Part shown: positions 27,060 through 36,047 of the stretch, piece by piece
Numbering within the stretch: position 1 is the stretch's first letter
How the letters are laid out: the number at the start of each line of letters is the position of its first letter
NCBI GenBank assembly: GCA_963712905.1
Contig: CAVQJU010000011.1
Location: 310,001-374,000 of the forward strand
Length of the DNA stretch: 64,000 nucleotides
Direction: 5' to 3'
DNA from: CAVQJU01 sp963712905
GTDB taxonomy: Bacteria; Acidobacteriota; Vicinamibacteria; Vicinamibacterales; CAVVIG01
Position numbers and translations under genes: made by a program
The notes under the pieces: generated by a model
What the model was told of the DNA's origin: nothing
The model's input: only the letters and a program-made list of their open reading frames with translations
Database searches by the model: none

Positions 27060-28621
27060 TGACTGAGGGAGTGGCGAGGGAGCCAGACCGCAGGGTTCTG
27101 ATCCATGTCCTGACGCGGAAGGACTCGGAGATCACACAGTCCCTGCTGTGCGCCGAGGGCGTCCCCTCCCTGATCTGCGCGAGCCTCGAAGATCTGCTCG
27201 CGGCCCTCAAGGAGGGCGCCTCGGCGATCCTCATCGCCGAAGAGCGAATGGCGCTGGCGGGCCGGGCAGCGCTTGCCGAGGCCCTCGCCGGGCAGCCGCC
27301 CTGGTCCGATCTCCCGCTGCTCGTGCTGACGCGCCCCGGCGCCGATTCTTCGGAGGTCGAGAACGCGGTTCGGACGCTCGGCAACGTGACGTTGATCGAG
27401 CGGCCCATGCGTGTGTCCGCACTCACGAGCGCCGTCCGGGCTGCCGTGCGCGCCCGGGAACGTCAGTACCAGATTCGCGGCCACGTGGCGGAACGCATTC
27501 GCACGGAAGAATCGCTGCGCGCCGCCGATCAGCGGAAGGACGAGTTCCTGGCGACCCTGGGCCACGAGCTGCGCAACCCGCTGGCGCCCATCCTGACGAG
27601 CATGCAGCTGCTCAAACTGTCCACGTTCAAGGACCGGCGAAGCCTCCGGGCGTGCGCGGTCATGGAGCGGCAGGTGAACCATCTCGTCCGGCTGGTGGAC
27701 GATCTGCTCGAAGTGTCGCGGATCACGCGCGGCGTCGTGGACGTGCAGAAGCAGCCGCTCGATCTGGTTTCCGTATTGAGGACCGCCGTCGAGACGAGCC
27801 GTCCCCTCCTCGAGGAAGCGCATCAGACGCTGTCGGTGGACCTTCCCGACGCGATGATTCCGGTTTCCGGCGACCCGGTGCGGCTGACGCAGGTCTTCGC
27901 GAACCTGCTGAACAACGCGTCGAAGTACACCGAGGCGAACGGCCGAATCTGGCTGTCAGCCGCCAACGAGAACGGCCTGGCGATCGTGTCCGTGCGCGAC
28001 AACGGTATCGGCATCCCGTCTTCGCACCTGACGAGCGTGTTCGACATGTTCACGCAGGTCGACCGATCCCATCGCCGGGCGCAGGGCGGGCTCGGGATCG
28101 GCCTGACGCTGGTTCGGAGCCTCGTGCAGCTGCACGGCGGGACGGTCGAAGCACGAAGCGGAGGCAGCGAGACCGGCAGCGAGTTCATCGTGCGGCTGCC
28201 GGTGGCCGCCGAGCGTCCGCAGGCCGCGCAGCGAAGTCGCGCGCTCGCAGAGGCTTCCGCCGCGCCGCGTCCTGATCGTGGACGACAATCGCGATGCCGC
28301 CGAATCGCTGGGCGTGCTCCTGGAAGAGCTGGGTGCGACGATTTCGCTGGCGTTCGGGGGCCGGGAGGCCCTTCAAGTCATCGACGCGTTCGAGCCCGAC
28401 GTGATCCTGGTGGACCTCGGGATGCCGGGGATGGACGGCTACGAGGTCTGCCGCCGGATCCGCGCGGTGCCCGATCATCGCCATATGCTGCTCGTGGCGC
28501 TGACCGGATGGGGGCAGGACGAGGATCGGGAACGATCGAGACGCGCGGGCTTCGATCACCATCTGGTCAAGCCGTTGAACGTCCAGAAACTCCGCTGGCT
28601 GCTGGAGCATCGCGCGCTTGA
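27059..28621 (+). CDS. Histidine kinase, originally hybrid (frameshifted before receiver)
   Basis: The N-terminal 130 residues resemble a degenerate receiver (VLIHVLTRKDSEITQSLL, IERPMR), followed by a helix. The kinase core has FLATLGHELRNPLAPI with H169, NLLNNASKYTEANG (N box), VRDNGIGIP (G1) and GGLGIGLTLVRSL (G2). Protein-like sequence ends around base 28240 (SEFIVRLPVA); the rest of this frame is arginine-rich nonsense. A complete receiver domain continues in another frame, so one extra base near 28220-28260 appears to split a hybrid kinase. Alternative starts are GTG 27056 and ATG 27059. It is coupled to the KaiC-like gene. Confidence 0.8.
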   Translation: MTEGVAREPDRRVLIHVLTRKDSEITQSLLCAEGVPSLICASLEDLLAALKEGASAILIAEERMALAGRAALAEALAGQPPWSDLPLLVLTRPGADSSEVENAVRTLGNVTLIERPMRVSALTSAVRAAVRARERQYQIRGHVAERIRTEESLRAADQRKDEFLATLGHELRNPLAPILTSMQLLKLSTFKDRRSLRACAVMERQVNHLVRLVDDLLEVSRITRGVVDVQKQPLDLVSVLRTAVETSRPLLEEAHQTLSVDLPDAMIPVSGDPVRLTQVFANLLNNASKYTEANGRIWLSAANENGLAIVSVRDNGIGIPSSHLTSVFDMFTQVDRSHRRAQGGLGIGLTLVRSLVQLHGGTVEARSGGSETGSEFIVRLPVAAERPQAAQRSRALAEASAAPRPDRGRQSRCRRIAGRAPGRAGCDDFAGVRGPGGPSSHRRVRARRDPGGPRDAGDGRLRGLPPDPRGARSSPYAARGADRMGAGRGSGTIETRGLRSPSGQAVERPETPLAAGASRA

Positions 28622-28631
28622 GCCCCGCTGA
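28258..28631 (+). pseudogene. Receiver domain detached from the histidine kinase by a frameshift
   Basis: The frame reads LPPRRVLIVDDNRDAAESLG, then VILVDLGMPGMDG with the phosphoacceptor Asp, VALTGWG and HLVKPLN. This is a complete CheY-like receiver with the acidic pair, Thr and Lys in place. The only nearby start, GTG at 28278, would remove the first beta strand, so it is not a natural independent gene. It belongs to the preceding kinase as the C-terminal domain of a hybrid sensor. The next gene begins within a few bases of its stop. Confidence 0.75.
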
Positions 28632-28632
28632 C

Positions 28633-29459
28633 GTGACACCGGCGCGGGAGACGCCGGCGGTCGTGTTCGACAAGGTGTCGTTCGCCTTCGACGACCACGT
28701 CGTCCTGCACGACGTCAGCTTCGCCGTCCCCAGGGGCAGCATGCGGATCCTGCTCGGCGCGAGCGGCGCCGGAAAGTCCGTGGTGCTGAAGCTCATTCTC
28801 GGGTTGTTCCGCCCGGACGCGGGCGCGATTTTCGTCAACGGCGAGCGCATCGATCGCCTGTCCGAGCACGAACTGATGCGCATCCGCGGCGACATCGGCA
28901 TGCTGTTCCAGGAAACGGCGCTGTTCGATTCGCTGACGGTGGCGGAGAACGTCGGGTACCGGTTGGAACAGGAGACCGACATGCCGGCGGACCAGGTGGA
29001 GAGCCGGGTGACGGACGTGCTGGGGTTCATCGGCCTCGGCGAGTACCCCGGCGGATGCCGTCGGAGTTGTCCGGAGGCCAGCGGCGTCGCGTCGCAATCG
29101 CGCGCGCGATGGCGTCGAAGCCGAACCTCCTCCTGTTCGACGATCCGACCACGGGGCTCGACCCGGTCATCGCCAACACGGTCAACGACGAGGTCGTCAA
29201 GCTGCGCGACCTCGAACACGTGACGTCCATCCTCGTTACGCACCAGATCAGGGATGCGTTCTACGTCACCAGGCACGAGGCCTCGAGATCGAACGGAGAC
29301 GTGAAAATCCTGGGCACGCACGGGCCCGAAGACGAGCGCGCCAGGTTCCTGGTGCTGCACGAAGGCCGGATCTTCTTCGAGGGCAGCGGCACGGAGCTGC
29401 TGGCTTCGCAGGACGCCTACCTGAAGGAGTTCCTGTTCATGACGCTTCCGCCCTGGTAG
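28633..29459 (+). pseudogene. MlaF-like ABC transporter ATPase, frameshifted
   Basis: The first frame gives VFDKVSFAFDDHVVLHDVSF, LLGASGAGKSVVLKLILGLF (Walker A) and MLFQETALFDSLTVAENV (Q-loop), as in phospholipid-transport ATPases of the MlaF/Ttg2A type. It ends in nonsense after GFIGLGEY. The second frame continues MPSELSGGQRRRVAIARAMA (signature), LLLFDDPTTGLDP (Walker B) and VTHQIRDAF (H-loop). One missing base near 29046-29054 would restore a 275-residue protein. The Walker B glutamate is an aspartate, which would slow hydrolysis. No permease or MCE protein is nearby. The start is GTG 28633 or TTG 28618. Confidence 0.75.
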
Positions 29460-29480
29460 ACGACTCGGGCCGGGCGAGCG

Positions 29481-31259
29481 TTACCGCTTGCCGGGAGGGT
29501 TGTCGAGCGTCAGCTGCCGCACCCACAGGCCGTTGGCGGTTTCCGGGCCGTCGCCGAGCGGTGTCTTGAAGACGTTGGCGAGGTTCGCGCTTCTTTTCGC
29601 CGTCGGCGTCGCCGTCAGCCCGCCCACGCTGCGCAGCTTCGAAAGCGTGCCGGTCGGGATTCTCTCGGCGCGGCTGACCGGCTTGCCGAAGACGGGGCGC
29701 GGCAGCGTGGCGAACAGGTCTTCGAAAGCCGTCACGCGCACGGGGCTCGCAAAGATCAGAAAGTGCTCGCGTCCGCCCACGTTCGACACCTGCCAGCTGA
29801 TTTCTTCGTCCCTTGTGCCGGGAACGCGGACCATCGTCTCCGCGGCAATCGGGTTCGCCACGGCCTGGCCCGGAAGCGGGAAGAGCAGCAGCGATTCGCC
29901 CAGGTCGTCTTCGTTGACGATGTAGACGTAGGTTGGCGTGGACACGTGAAGCTTCATGAACAGCGCGTCGCCCGGAGCGATGTGATCGCCGGCGCGGAGA
30001 CGCGTATCGCCGCCGGCGCCGCTCCTGTAGAACGACGTTTCAATCTGGTAGCTGGCCGGCGCCGCCGCGACGGCGGGGCCCGCTCCCGCCGGCAGCGCAA
30101 CGGTTGCCGTGTCGCCCTGTATCCACCGCCGTTCCATCCAGGCCGTCGCCACGAGGATCACCAGCACCACGCTCGCGACGGCCGCGACGTTCAGCCATCC
30201 CTTTCGCAGATTCCGCTGCGGAAGCGCCTTGGACTGACCGAGAAACCCCGCCAGCGCCGTCTCGAATGCGCCCGCCGTCAGGAACCGGTCGGCGGGGTCG
30301 CGGCTGAGCGCGCGCTCGACGAGGGCGACGAACGACTGCGGCAGGTCCGACCTCGCGTCGCGCAGGTTCGTGCGCTCGTTGCGCCGGTGCGCCTCTTCGA
30401 CTTCGGCCTGCGTCTGTCCCTTGACCGGGTAGGCGTTGGTCACGAGGTGGTACAGCAGGACGCCGAGGCTGTACGTGTCGGTGACCTTCGACTGCGGCCG
30501 GCCATCGAAGACTTCCGGCGCCAGGTAGAGGGGCGTGCCGGCGGCGGCATCGCGCCCGCCCTGCAGCCGCAGGGCTGAGAGGTCCCGCCCGGTTCCGAAG
30601 TCCATCAGGACGATTCGCCCGCCCGCCTCGCGCATCACGTTGCGCGTCTTCACGTCGCCGTGGATCAGGCCCGCGGCATGCACGGTGGCGAGCGCCCGGC
30701 ACAGATCGACGCCGATGAGCGCGGCTTCGTGCGCGCCGAACTGTCCGTTGCTTCTCAGGAGCGTCGAGAGCGTCTGCCCTTCGATCAGCTGCATCCATAT
30801 CCCGACGCGGCCGTCGACGATGTCCGCGCCGTGCACGGTGACGACGTTGGTGTGGCGGACGCGCGCGAGCAGGCGCGCTTCCTTCAGAGCGCCGGCCGGC
30901 CGGAGCTCGCGGCCGCCCGGCAGCTCGACGAGCTTCAGCGCGACTTCCGTCTGCAGGTTCATGTCGCGCGCCCGGTACACCGACCCGAAGCCGCCTTCGC
31001 CGATGAGCTCGATGATCTTGAAATGTGCCCATGATTCGGGCATCGGCGGCTTCGGCCGCTCGGTGGTGGCCTTGTTGGAGAGGTCGTCGGTGTCGGAGCT
31101 GCGAAGGAAGGTGGCGATGCGCTCGAGGATCTGCATCTCGCTCAGGATGCGGCTCTGCTGCGGATCGGGGGCCTGCTGGTGCAGCCCGTGCCAGTCCACG
31201 TTGTCGCCGGCTGCGATCGAATCGGCGGTCCTGATGAGCAGTTCGTCAGGTGCGCTCAT
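29481..31259 (-). CDS. Transmembrane Ser/Thr protein kinase with C-terminal DUF4384-like domain
   Basis: This 592-residue protein contains a kinase domain (about 78-340): GEGGFGSVYRARD, catalytic Lys 109, LIHGDVKTRNVM (D202; HGD replaces the usual HRD), LMDFGTG (D220) and GTPLYLAPEV. A membrane span lies at about 354-376 (WLNVAAVASVVLVILVATAW). The exported part (from 400) includes GDHIAPGDALFMKLHVST and YVYIVNEDDLGESLLLFP, typical of DUF4384. About 75 residues precede the kinase. The sigma factor gene upstream overlaps it by 14 bases, so the two form one regulatory unit. A role for the kinase in controlling that sigma factor is inferred. Confidence 0.88.
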   Translation of the reverse strand: MSAPDELLIRTADSIAAGDNVDWHGLHQQAPDPQQSRILSEMQILERIATFLRSSDTDDLSNKATTERPKPPMPESWAHFKIIELIGEGGFGSVYRARDMNLQTEVALKLVELPGGRELRPAGALKEARLLARVRHTNVVTVHGADIVDGRVGIWMQLIEGQTLSTLLRSNGQFGAHEAALIGVDLCRALATVHAAGLIHGDVKTRNVMREAGGRIVLMDFGTGRDLSALRLQGGRDAAAGTPLYLAPEVFDGRPQSKVTDTYSLGVLLYHLVTNAYPVKGQTQAEVEEAHRRNERTNLRDARSDLPQSFVALVERALSRDPADRFLTAGAFETALAGFLGQSKALPQRNLRKGWLNVAAVASVVLVILVATAWMERRWIQGDTATVALPAGAGPAVAAAPASYQIETSFYRSGAGGDTRLRAGDHIAPGDALFMKLHVSTPTYVYIVNEDDLGESLLLFPLPGQAVANPIAAETMVRVPGTRDEEISWQVSNVGGREHFLIFASPVRVTAFEDLFATLPRPVFGKPVSRAERIPTGTLSKLRSVGGLTATPTAKRSANLANVFKTPLGDGPETANGLWVRQLTLDNPPGKR

Positions 31260-31869
31260 GTGACATCTCCTCCGCCAGCCGGACCAGCGCGCGGCTCACC
31301 GCCATATGGGCGGCCGCCACGCTCGGTTTGCCCAGCGCGGTCACGATTTCGCTGTACGGGTAGCCGAGCTCGATGCGCAGGATGATCGCTTCGCGGTCGT
31401 CCTCCCGGAGACGGGCGAGCGCGGCTTCGTAGCGTTCCAGTGTTTCCTGGCCGATCGCCTGTTCGAGCGGCGAGGGATCGGCGGTGGCCTTGTCGTCGTC
31501 GAGCTCCGAGGCCGGCCCGCGCCGGGTGGCGCGGCGGATTTCGTCGCGGACGCGGTTGAAGAGCGCCTGACGGAGGTAGCCCTGGAAGGCGCCTTCGTGG
31601 CGCGGCTCGAACTGGTCGAGGCGCTGCAGGACCTGCATGAACGTGTCCTGGACGAGGTCGTGGGTGTCGAGGGAGCCGCGGGCCCAGGCGGGCAGCCGGC
31701 CGTGGGCCCATCGCTGCAGCCGGGGGAGGTAGCGGGCGAAGAGCTCGTCGATGGCGGCCTGGTCGCCGTCGTGGGCGCGGCGGACGAGGACGAGCGACGA
31801 TTCAGCCTCGGTGGGCACCCCACCGGTCTGGACAGTCCGAGCGTCGCCGGGCTGTGAGCGGTCGGCCAT
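31246..31869 (-). CDS. ECF-type RNA polymerase sigma factor
   Basis: This 207-residue protein has sigma region 2 (AIDELFARYLPRLQRWAHGR, DTHDLVQDTFMQVLQRL, YLRQALFNRVRDEIRR) and region 4 (LREDDREAIILRIELGYPYSEI, a helix-turn-helix). Pairing with a Ser/Thr kinase gene is typical of acidobacterial and planctomycete ECF groups, in which the kinase replaces an anti-sigma factor. I chose the ATG of MADRSQPGD; longer in-frame starts exist. Its stop lies 14 bases inside the kinase gene. It diverges from the C11 peptidase gene across a 255-bp, less GC-rich gap that should hold both promoters. Confidence 0.85.
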   Translation of the reverse strand: MADRSQPGDARTVQTGGVPTEAESSLVLVRRAHDGDQAAIDELFARYLPRLQRWAHGRLPAWARGSLDTHDLVQDTFMQVLQRLDQFEPRHEGAFQGYLRQALFNRVRDEIRRATRRGPASELDDDKATADPSPLEQAIGQETLERYEAALARLREDDREAIILRIELGYPYSEIVTALGKPSVAAAHMAVSRALVRLAEEMSHERT

Positions 31870-32124
31870 CGTGGGAACCGAACCAAGTCTCAGGGAGAGC
31901 GTGCTTATCATATCCCGTTGCCTGGCCGTCAGTTGCGCGCGAAAGCCCGAATGCGTTGCGAGGCCGCTCACACAAGGATCAACGATCCGGGCGGAACAAT
32001 CCCACAGGATTCCCGGTCTGTCCGCGTATTCAGAAATGCTGCGAAACGGTTAGAAAGAGCCGGACTCGTCGTTATAGTCTGTGCTACCTCCCGGCACGGC
32101 AACTTCTAGCATCACGGAGCGCCC

Positions 32125-33003
32125 ATGGCGAAGAAAGCTGCAAATCACACTCGTCCCCGCGCGAAGAGAACGAAGGCGAAAGCGAAGACGATGGGCGCGA
32201 AAAAGGGGAAGGCGGCGAGCTTCCAGGAACAGGTGGGGAATCCCCAATACAAGTGGCTGTTCATGGTCTACATGCAGGCCGGCGACACCAGTAACCTCGA
32301 CTCGCTCGCCGTCCAGGATCTCATCGAACTCCAGGAGGGCGTTCAGGGTTCGAAAGACCCGGAGGGCAAGAAGGACGGCAGGGTTCAAGGCAATCCGAAT
32401 GTCGTTGTGTTCGTGCAAATGCAACGCAAGTGGCCCGATCTGCCTCAGTGGTATTTCATCGGACCCGGCGAGTCCGTCGACAATATCGGAGCGGCGACCT
32501 ACAAGGACGTCGCCACGCCGGAGTCGCTAAAGGAATTCCTCGACAAAGGAAGGCAACTCGGGGACAAGAGTGGCGTTACGCATTACTGTCTGGTCCTCTG
32601 GGGTCACAACTTCGGCCTCGGCTTTGGCCGCGATCATGACGACGCGTTGACCATCAAGGAACTGGCCCAGGCGCTCGCGTTGCACGCGAAGGGGCAGTGG
32701 CTCGACCTGCTTGCGACCAATTCCTGCACGATGGCGTACGTTGAGGCGGCGTTCCAGCTCAAGGCATCGGTGCAGTACCTTGTCGCGTCCCAGGTCTTCA
32801 TGCCGCCGAAGGGTTTCCCCTACAGCTCGATTGTCAGGAGCGTCGGTCCCGACACCATGCCCACAGTTTTGGGAAAAACGTTTGTCGACGAGTACGTGAA
32901 GAGTTTCGCGACCTCACCAAACGGTGAGAAGGTCGCCATGTCGTTGCTCGCATCTCAACCAGGCCCTGAGAACATTCAAGAGCCTGCTGCAGGACACTGC
33001 TGA
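32125..33003 (+). CDS. Clostripain-like (C11, clan CD) cysteine protease, catalytic part
   Basis: The first 35 residues are very basic (AKKAANHTRPRAKRTKAKA). The protease core follows: KWLFMVYMQAGDTSNLDS, VVVFVQMQRKWPDLPQW, YCLVLWGHNFGLGFGRD with catalytic His 161, and LLATNSCTMAYVEAAFQL with catalytic Cys 201. The His-Cys order and spacing fit C11 peptidases, caspase-fold relatives that cut after basic residues and self-activate. No signal peptide is visible. After GEKVAMSLL (about 32945) the correct frame switches and this ORF soon ends, so the continuous frame is truncated by an indel. It is followed by a CHAT-protease gene and diverges from the sigma/kinase pair. Confidence 0.75.
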   Translation: MAKKAANHTRPRAKRTKAKAKTMGAKKGKAASFQEQVGNPQYKWLFMVYMQAGDTSNLDSLAVQDLIELQEGVQGSKDPEGKKDGRVQGNPNVVVFVQMQRKWPDLPQWYFIGPGESVDNIGAATYKDVATPESLKEFLDKGRQLGDKSGVTHYCLVLWGHNFGLGFGRDHDDALTIKELAQALALHAKGQWLDLLATNSCTMAYVEAAFQLKASVQYLVASQVFMPPKGFPYSSIVRSVGPDTMPTVLGKTFVDEYVKSFATSPNGEKVAMSLLASQPGPENIQEPAAGHC

Positions 33004-34590
33004 AACATTCAGACGGTTATTGAAGGTGGAGGCGGGGATCGTTCAGCAGGCGCTGCGTGAAATGCAGGACGTCTTTCTGGCGAACCCCGCAGGCGATGTA
33101 CGGCCGGTGCTGGACTTGCGGAGTCTGGCTACATGACTTAATCAGACCTACTGCGACGACTATCTGCCCGAGCCTCACGAGACCGCGGCCGCAGACCGGG
33201 AAACATCGCAAGCAGTCATCCGAGCAGCAGGCAAACCTGCAGACAGCCTTGAAGGAGCCCTGGAGAAGCTGGGGGATTCGGACATCGGGAACGCCGAGAG
33301 GCGGTCAAGAAAGGCGTCCCAGGCAAAGCCAGATCGAGGCACAAGGCACGAGGAGTGACGCGACTCGAAGCTGGTTGTGACACATACGCGAGCGATCCGG
33401 ATCTCGGACTCTCGGTGGCGTCGGCGTTTTCGCGCCGTTTGTTGTGGACAGCGTCGCACGGAAGCATGCTCGAAATAGAATCACAGCCGGACCAGCGGAC
33501 GCTTACCGGGAGCTGAAGATCTTCGCGGGGGACAGGGGCTGGTCGGAACTCGTCGACGACACGCTTCAGACGGGAAGAACCCGAACGAAATCGTCGACGC
33601 GAGCGGCATCGTGCAGGCCTGTCGAGCGCGTGCAGTGTAAACCAGCTGGTCGCCGCCGTCGATGCGGCTTTCAACACGCTCGATCGGGTCCTGGAGCTCA
33701 ACGAGCTCAGGCTCATCGACTTGCGTGAGCGAGCAGGGACTCAAAGGAGCAGAATCGACCGAACTGCTGCCGTTTGGGCCCCCGCTGTTGAAGCTGGCCG
33801 GAGACTTGACGCTGCAGCCTCCGGCAGAAAGGTCGACCCCGCAGCGGACGCGTCCAGCGAAGATCGTGACTCACTTCGACGAATTGAGCGGGCCGTTGCG
33901 CTGGTCGAGACAGACCGTCAAGAGCGTGGTGACGAACAGCTCTGTTTGGCTTCGGCCCGCCGCAAAGTCGCAGGGATTCGGGCCCAAAGCGGCGGGCGGA
34001 TTCGGCCAAGGCGGCGGGTGGGTTCGGGCCGCAAGGCGGCAGGTGGGTTCGGGCCGCAGGCAGGCGCGGCGGGTTTGGACGCCGGGAAGGCCGCAGGTGG
34101 CTTCGGACCAAGGCCGCCGGTGGGCTCGGGCCGCCGGCGGTCAAGTCGCGGGACTTCGGGGCTGACGAGGACTTGAGCGCTGAAGTGGGTGCGTTATCAG
34201 CATTCCTGTCATCGACACGCAGGTTGCAGTGTTCAGCGTGACGGCGCTCTTCCGCGCCCTCGCGACGTTCTCTTGACGAATCTGGAACAGGCCGTTTCGA
34301 ATCTCGAACGAGCAGTGGCTGAGATGCCAGCTTCAAGCCGGACTTCGGAGAGGTTCTGACGCCTGACGAGGACTATCGCCGACGGCCATGAACCAACGCT
34401 TTGAGCGGTTGTTCAAAGTCGAGGGAATCGCGCTTCAGGCGCGGCGAACTGCCGAAGGAAGTGATGGCGCACCCAGTCTACGGGCTGGGAAGTGGTCCTG
34501 ACGATTTTGGGCAGGCGAGAGCGCGACGAGTTGGCAATCATCGCCGGCTTGAGCCCAGGGTCAATTGGCGTTGCTGTAGTCAATTAGCGC
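33004..34590 (+). pseudogene. Indel-broken C-terminal region of the C11 protease gene
   Basis: Protein-like segments continue in changing frames. HLNQALRTFKSLLQDTAETF and FLANPAGDVRPVLDLRSLAT come first, then DYLPEPHETAAADRETSQAV, and then GGVGVFAPFVVDSVARKHAR with AYRELKIFAGDRGWSELVDD (the end of the C11 fold). A helical NQLVAAVDAAFNTLDRVLEL segment and repeats of the type KAAGGFGP follow, and finally LTNLEQAVSNLERAVAEM. At least six frame changes are needed. The intact protein would have had a coiled and glycine-rich tail of over 300 residues. Nothing else is recognisable at 34340-34600. Confidence 0.6.
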
Positions 34591-34622
34591 TTCAGCGTCG
34601 TTGATAGCAGAGGACGTTTCAG

Positions 34623-36047
34623 ATGAGGACAGCCCGCGCGATCCTGGCCGGACTGGTCGTCACATTGGCCAGCGTGGGGCTGCATCGCATCGGCCGGCAG
34701 CGCCTGAAGACATTCGAGCAGGCCCGTCGTGACATTCTGCGCCGCCATCGACGAAGGACGCTTTGTCGATGCCGAAAACGCGGCGCGTGTCTTTTTCTGA
34801 CATCGTTGGCGGAATGCCGGCGAAAGTCAGCAGGACGCGACTGGCTGCTGGCCGATCTGTTGCTCGATGCGCTCATCGAAAACGGGCGAGGAGCCGAGCA
34901 GGAGACCCAGGACCTCGCGCAAGAGACGTTGCGGGCAGCGACAGTCGGCTTCGCAGCGGATCGGGAGGGCCCTGGCGACCGCGTTGGGTCGTCTTGGTAT
35001 CGTTTTGTTCCAGGCGGGCGACTATCGCCGCGCCGTGTCGAACTCGAAAGGCCCGTGCGGTCCGCGACAGGTGCGTCCGTTGCCGACGATGCCCGCGCCG
35101 CAGCAGCTCTCGAACACCTCGCCATGGCCCTGCTGCAACTCGGACGACACGACGATGCGCTTGCGGCAGAGCAATCGAGCGGTCGCGATTGCGCGAGAAC
35201 ATGGCAGTCGTGACACCGCCACGGCACGAGTGCTGAGCATTCGGGGATGTCGTACTGGCGAAAGGAGGCGAGTATGCCCGGGCGCGCGCCGATCTGGAAC
35301 GTGCATTCGCGATTCAGCAGGCCAGAGGCGCTCGTCATCCAGACGCTGCGATGACACTGATGCTCTTCGGAACTGCAGTTCCAACTCGAAGGCGACAGCG
35401 TGCAGGCTCGCGATTTCCTCGAACGGGCCGTGTCGCTGGCGGAAACAACGCTTCGCTCGGATCACCCCAACATCGTCTGGTTTGTTCGGTTCTTGCGTTT
35501 CCGTCTCAGGAGCTCGGAGACCTCGCACGTGCCCGCGCTCTTCAGGAGCGGGCGATTGCGCTGGCTATGAGTTCGGTCGGACCGAATCATCCGCTCACGG
35601 CGGATTGCCTGCAGGATTCTGGCCAGTACGCTGCTGCTGCAAGCCGACTTCGAAGGGGCACGCTCGCGGTACGAGAGTGCCTTGCGCATCTACGAGCGGC
35701 GGCTCGGTTCGGACTACCCAGAAACCGCTACGGTCGTTTACAACCTGGCTCTCCTGAATGCTGGAGCTGGGAGATTTCGCGCGAGCGCGTATCCTGCACC
35801 GTCGCGTGCATCGTCTCGTGGGAGCACACCTTCGGCCGCGAGCACGCCATCGTCGCGCGCGGGCTGTGGGAATTCGGACAGACCCTCGCCGACCAGGGGC
35901 TGGATCGCGACGCTCTTCCGCTCTTCGAACGAGCTCTTTCAATCCGCCGGCGCACCTTGGGTGATGACAACGTCCTGAGTCGCAGAAACGCTGTCGTCTA
36001 TCGCCGGCAGCCTGGCCCGGCTTGGCGAACATCGTCGAGCGCTGGCC
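34623..36047 (+). pseudogene. Indel-broken N-terminal TPR half of a TPR-CHAT protein
   Basis: An ATG behind AGAGGA opens MRTARAILAGLVVTLASVGL, a signal- or anchor-like start. After about 40 codons the coding sense jumps frame repeatedly. TPR-like pieces appear in order: AIDEGRFVDAENAARVFF, ALGRLGIVLFQAGDYRRAV, ALEHLAMALLQLGRHDDALA, DFLERAVSLAETTLRSDHPN, ELGDLARARALQERAIALA, ALRIYERRLGSDYPETATVV and LWEFGQTLADQGLDRDALPL. The spacing fits tetratricopeptide repeats of the kinesin light chain/CHAT type. Roughly one indel per 100-150 bases is required. The rest of the protein lies downstream. Confidence 0.65.

Noticed and set aside
28278..28631. Independent response regulator gene starting at GTG 28278
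   Set aside because: That start would delete the first beta strand of the receiver; the preceding codons in the same frame complete the domain.
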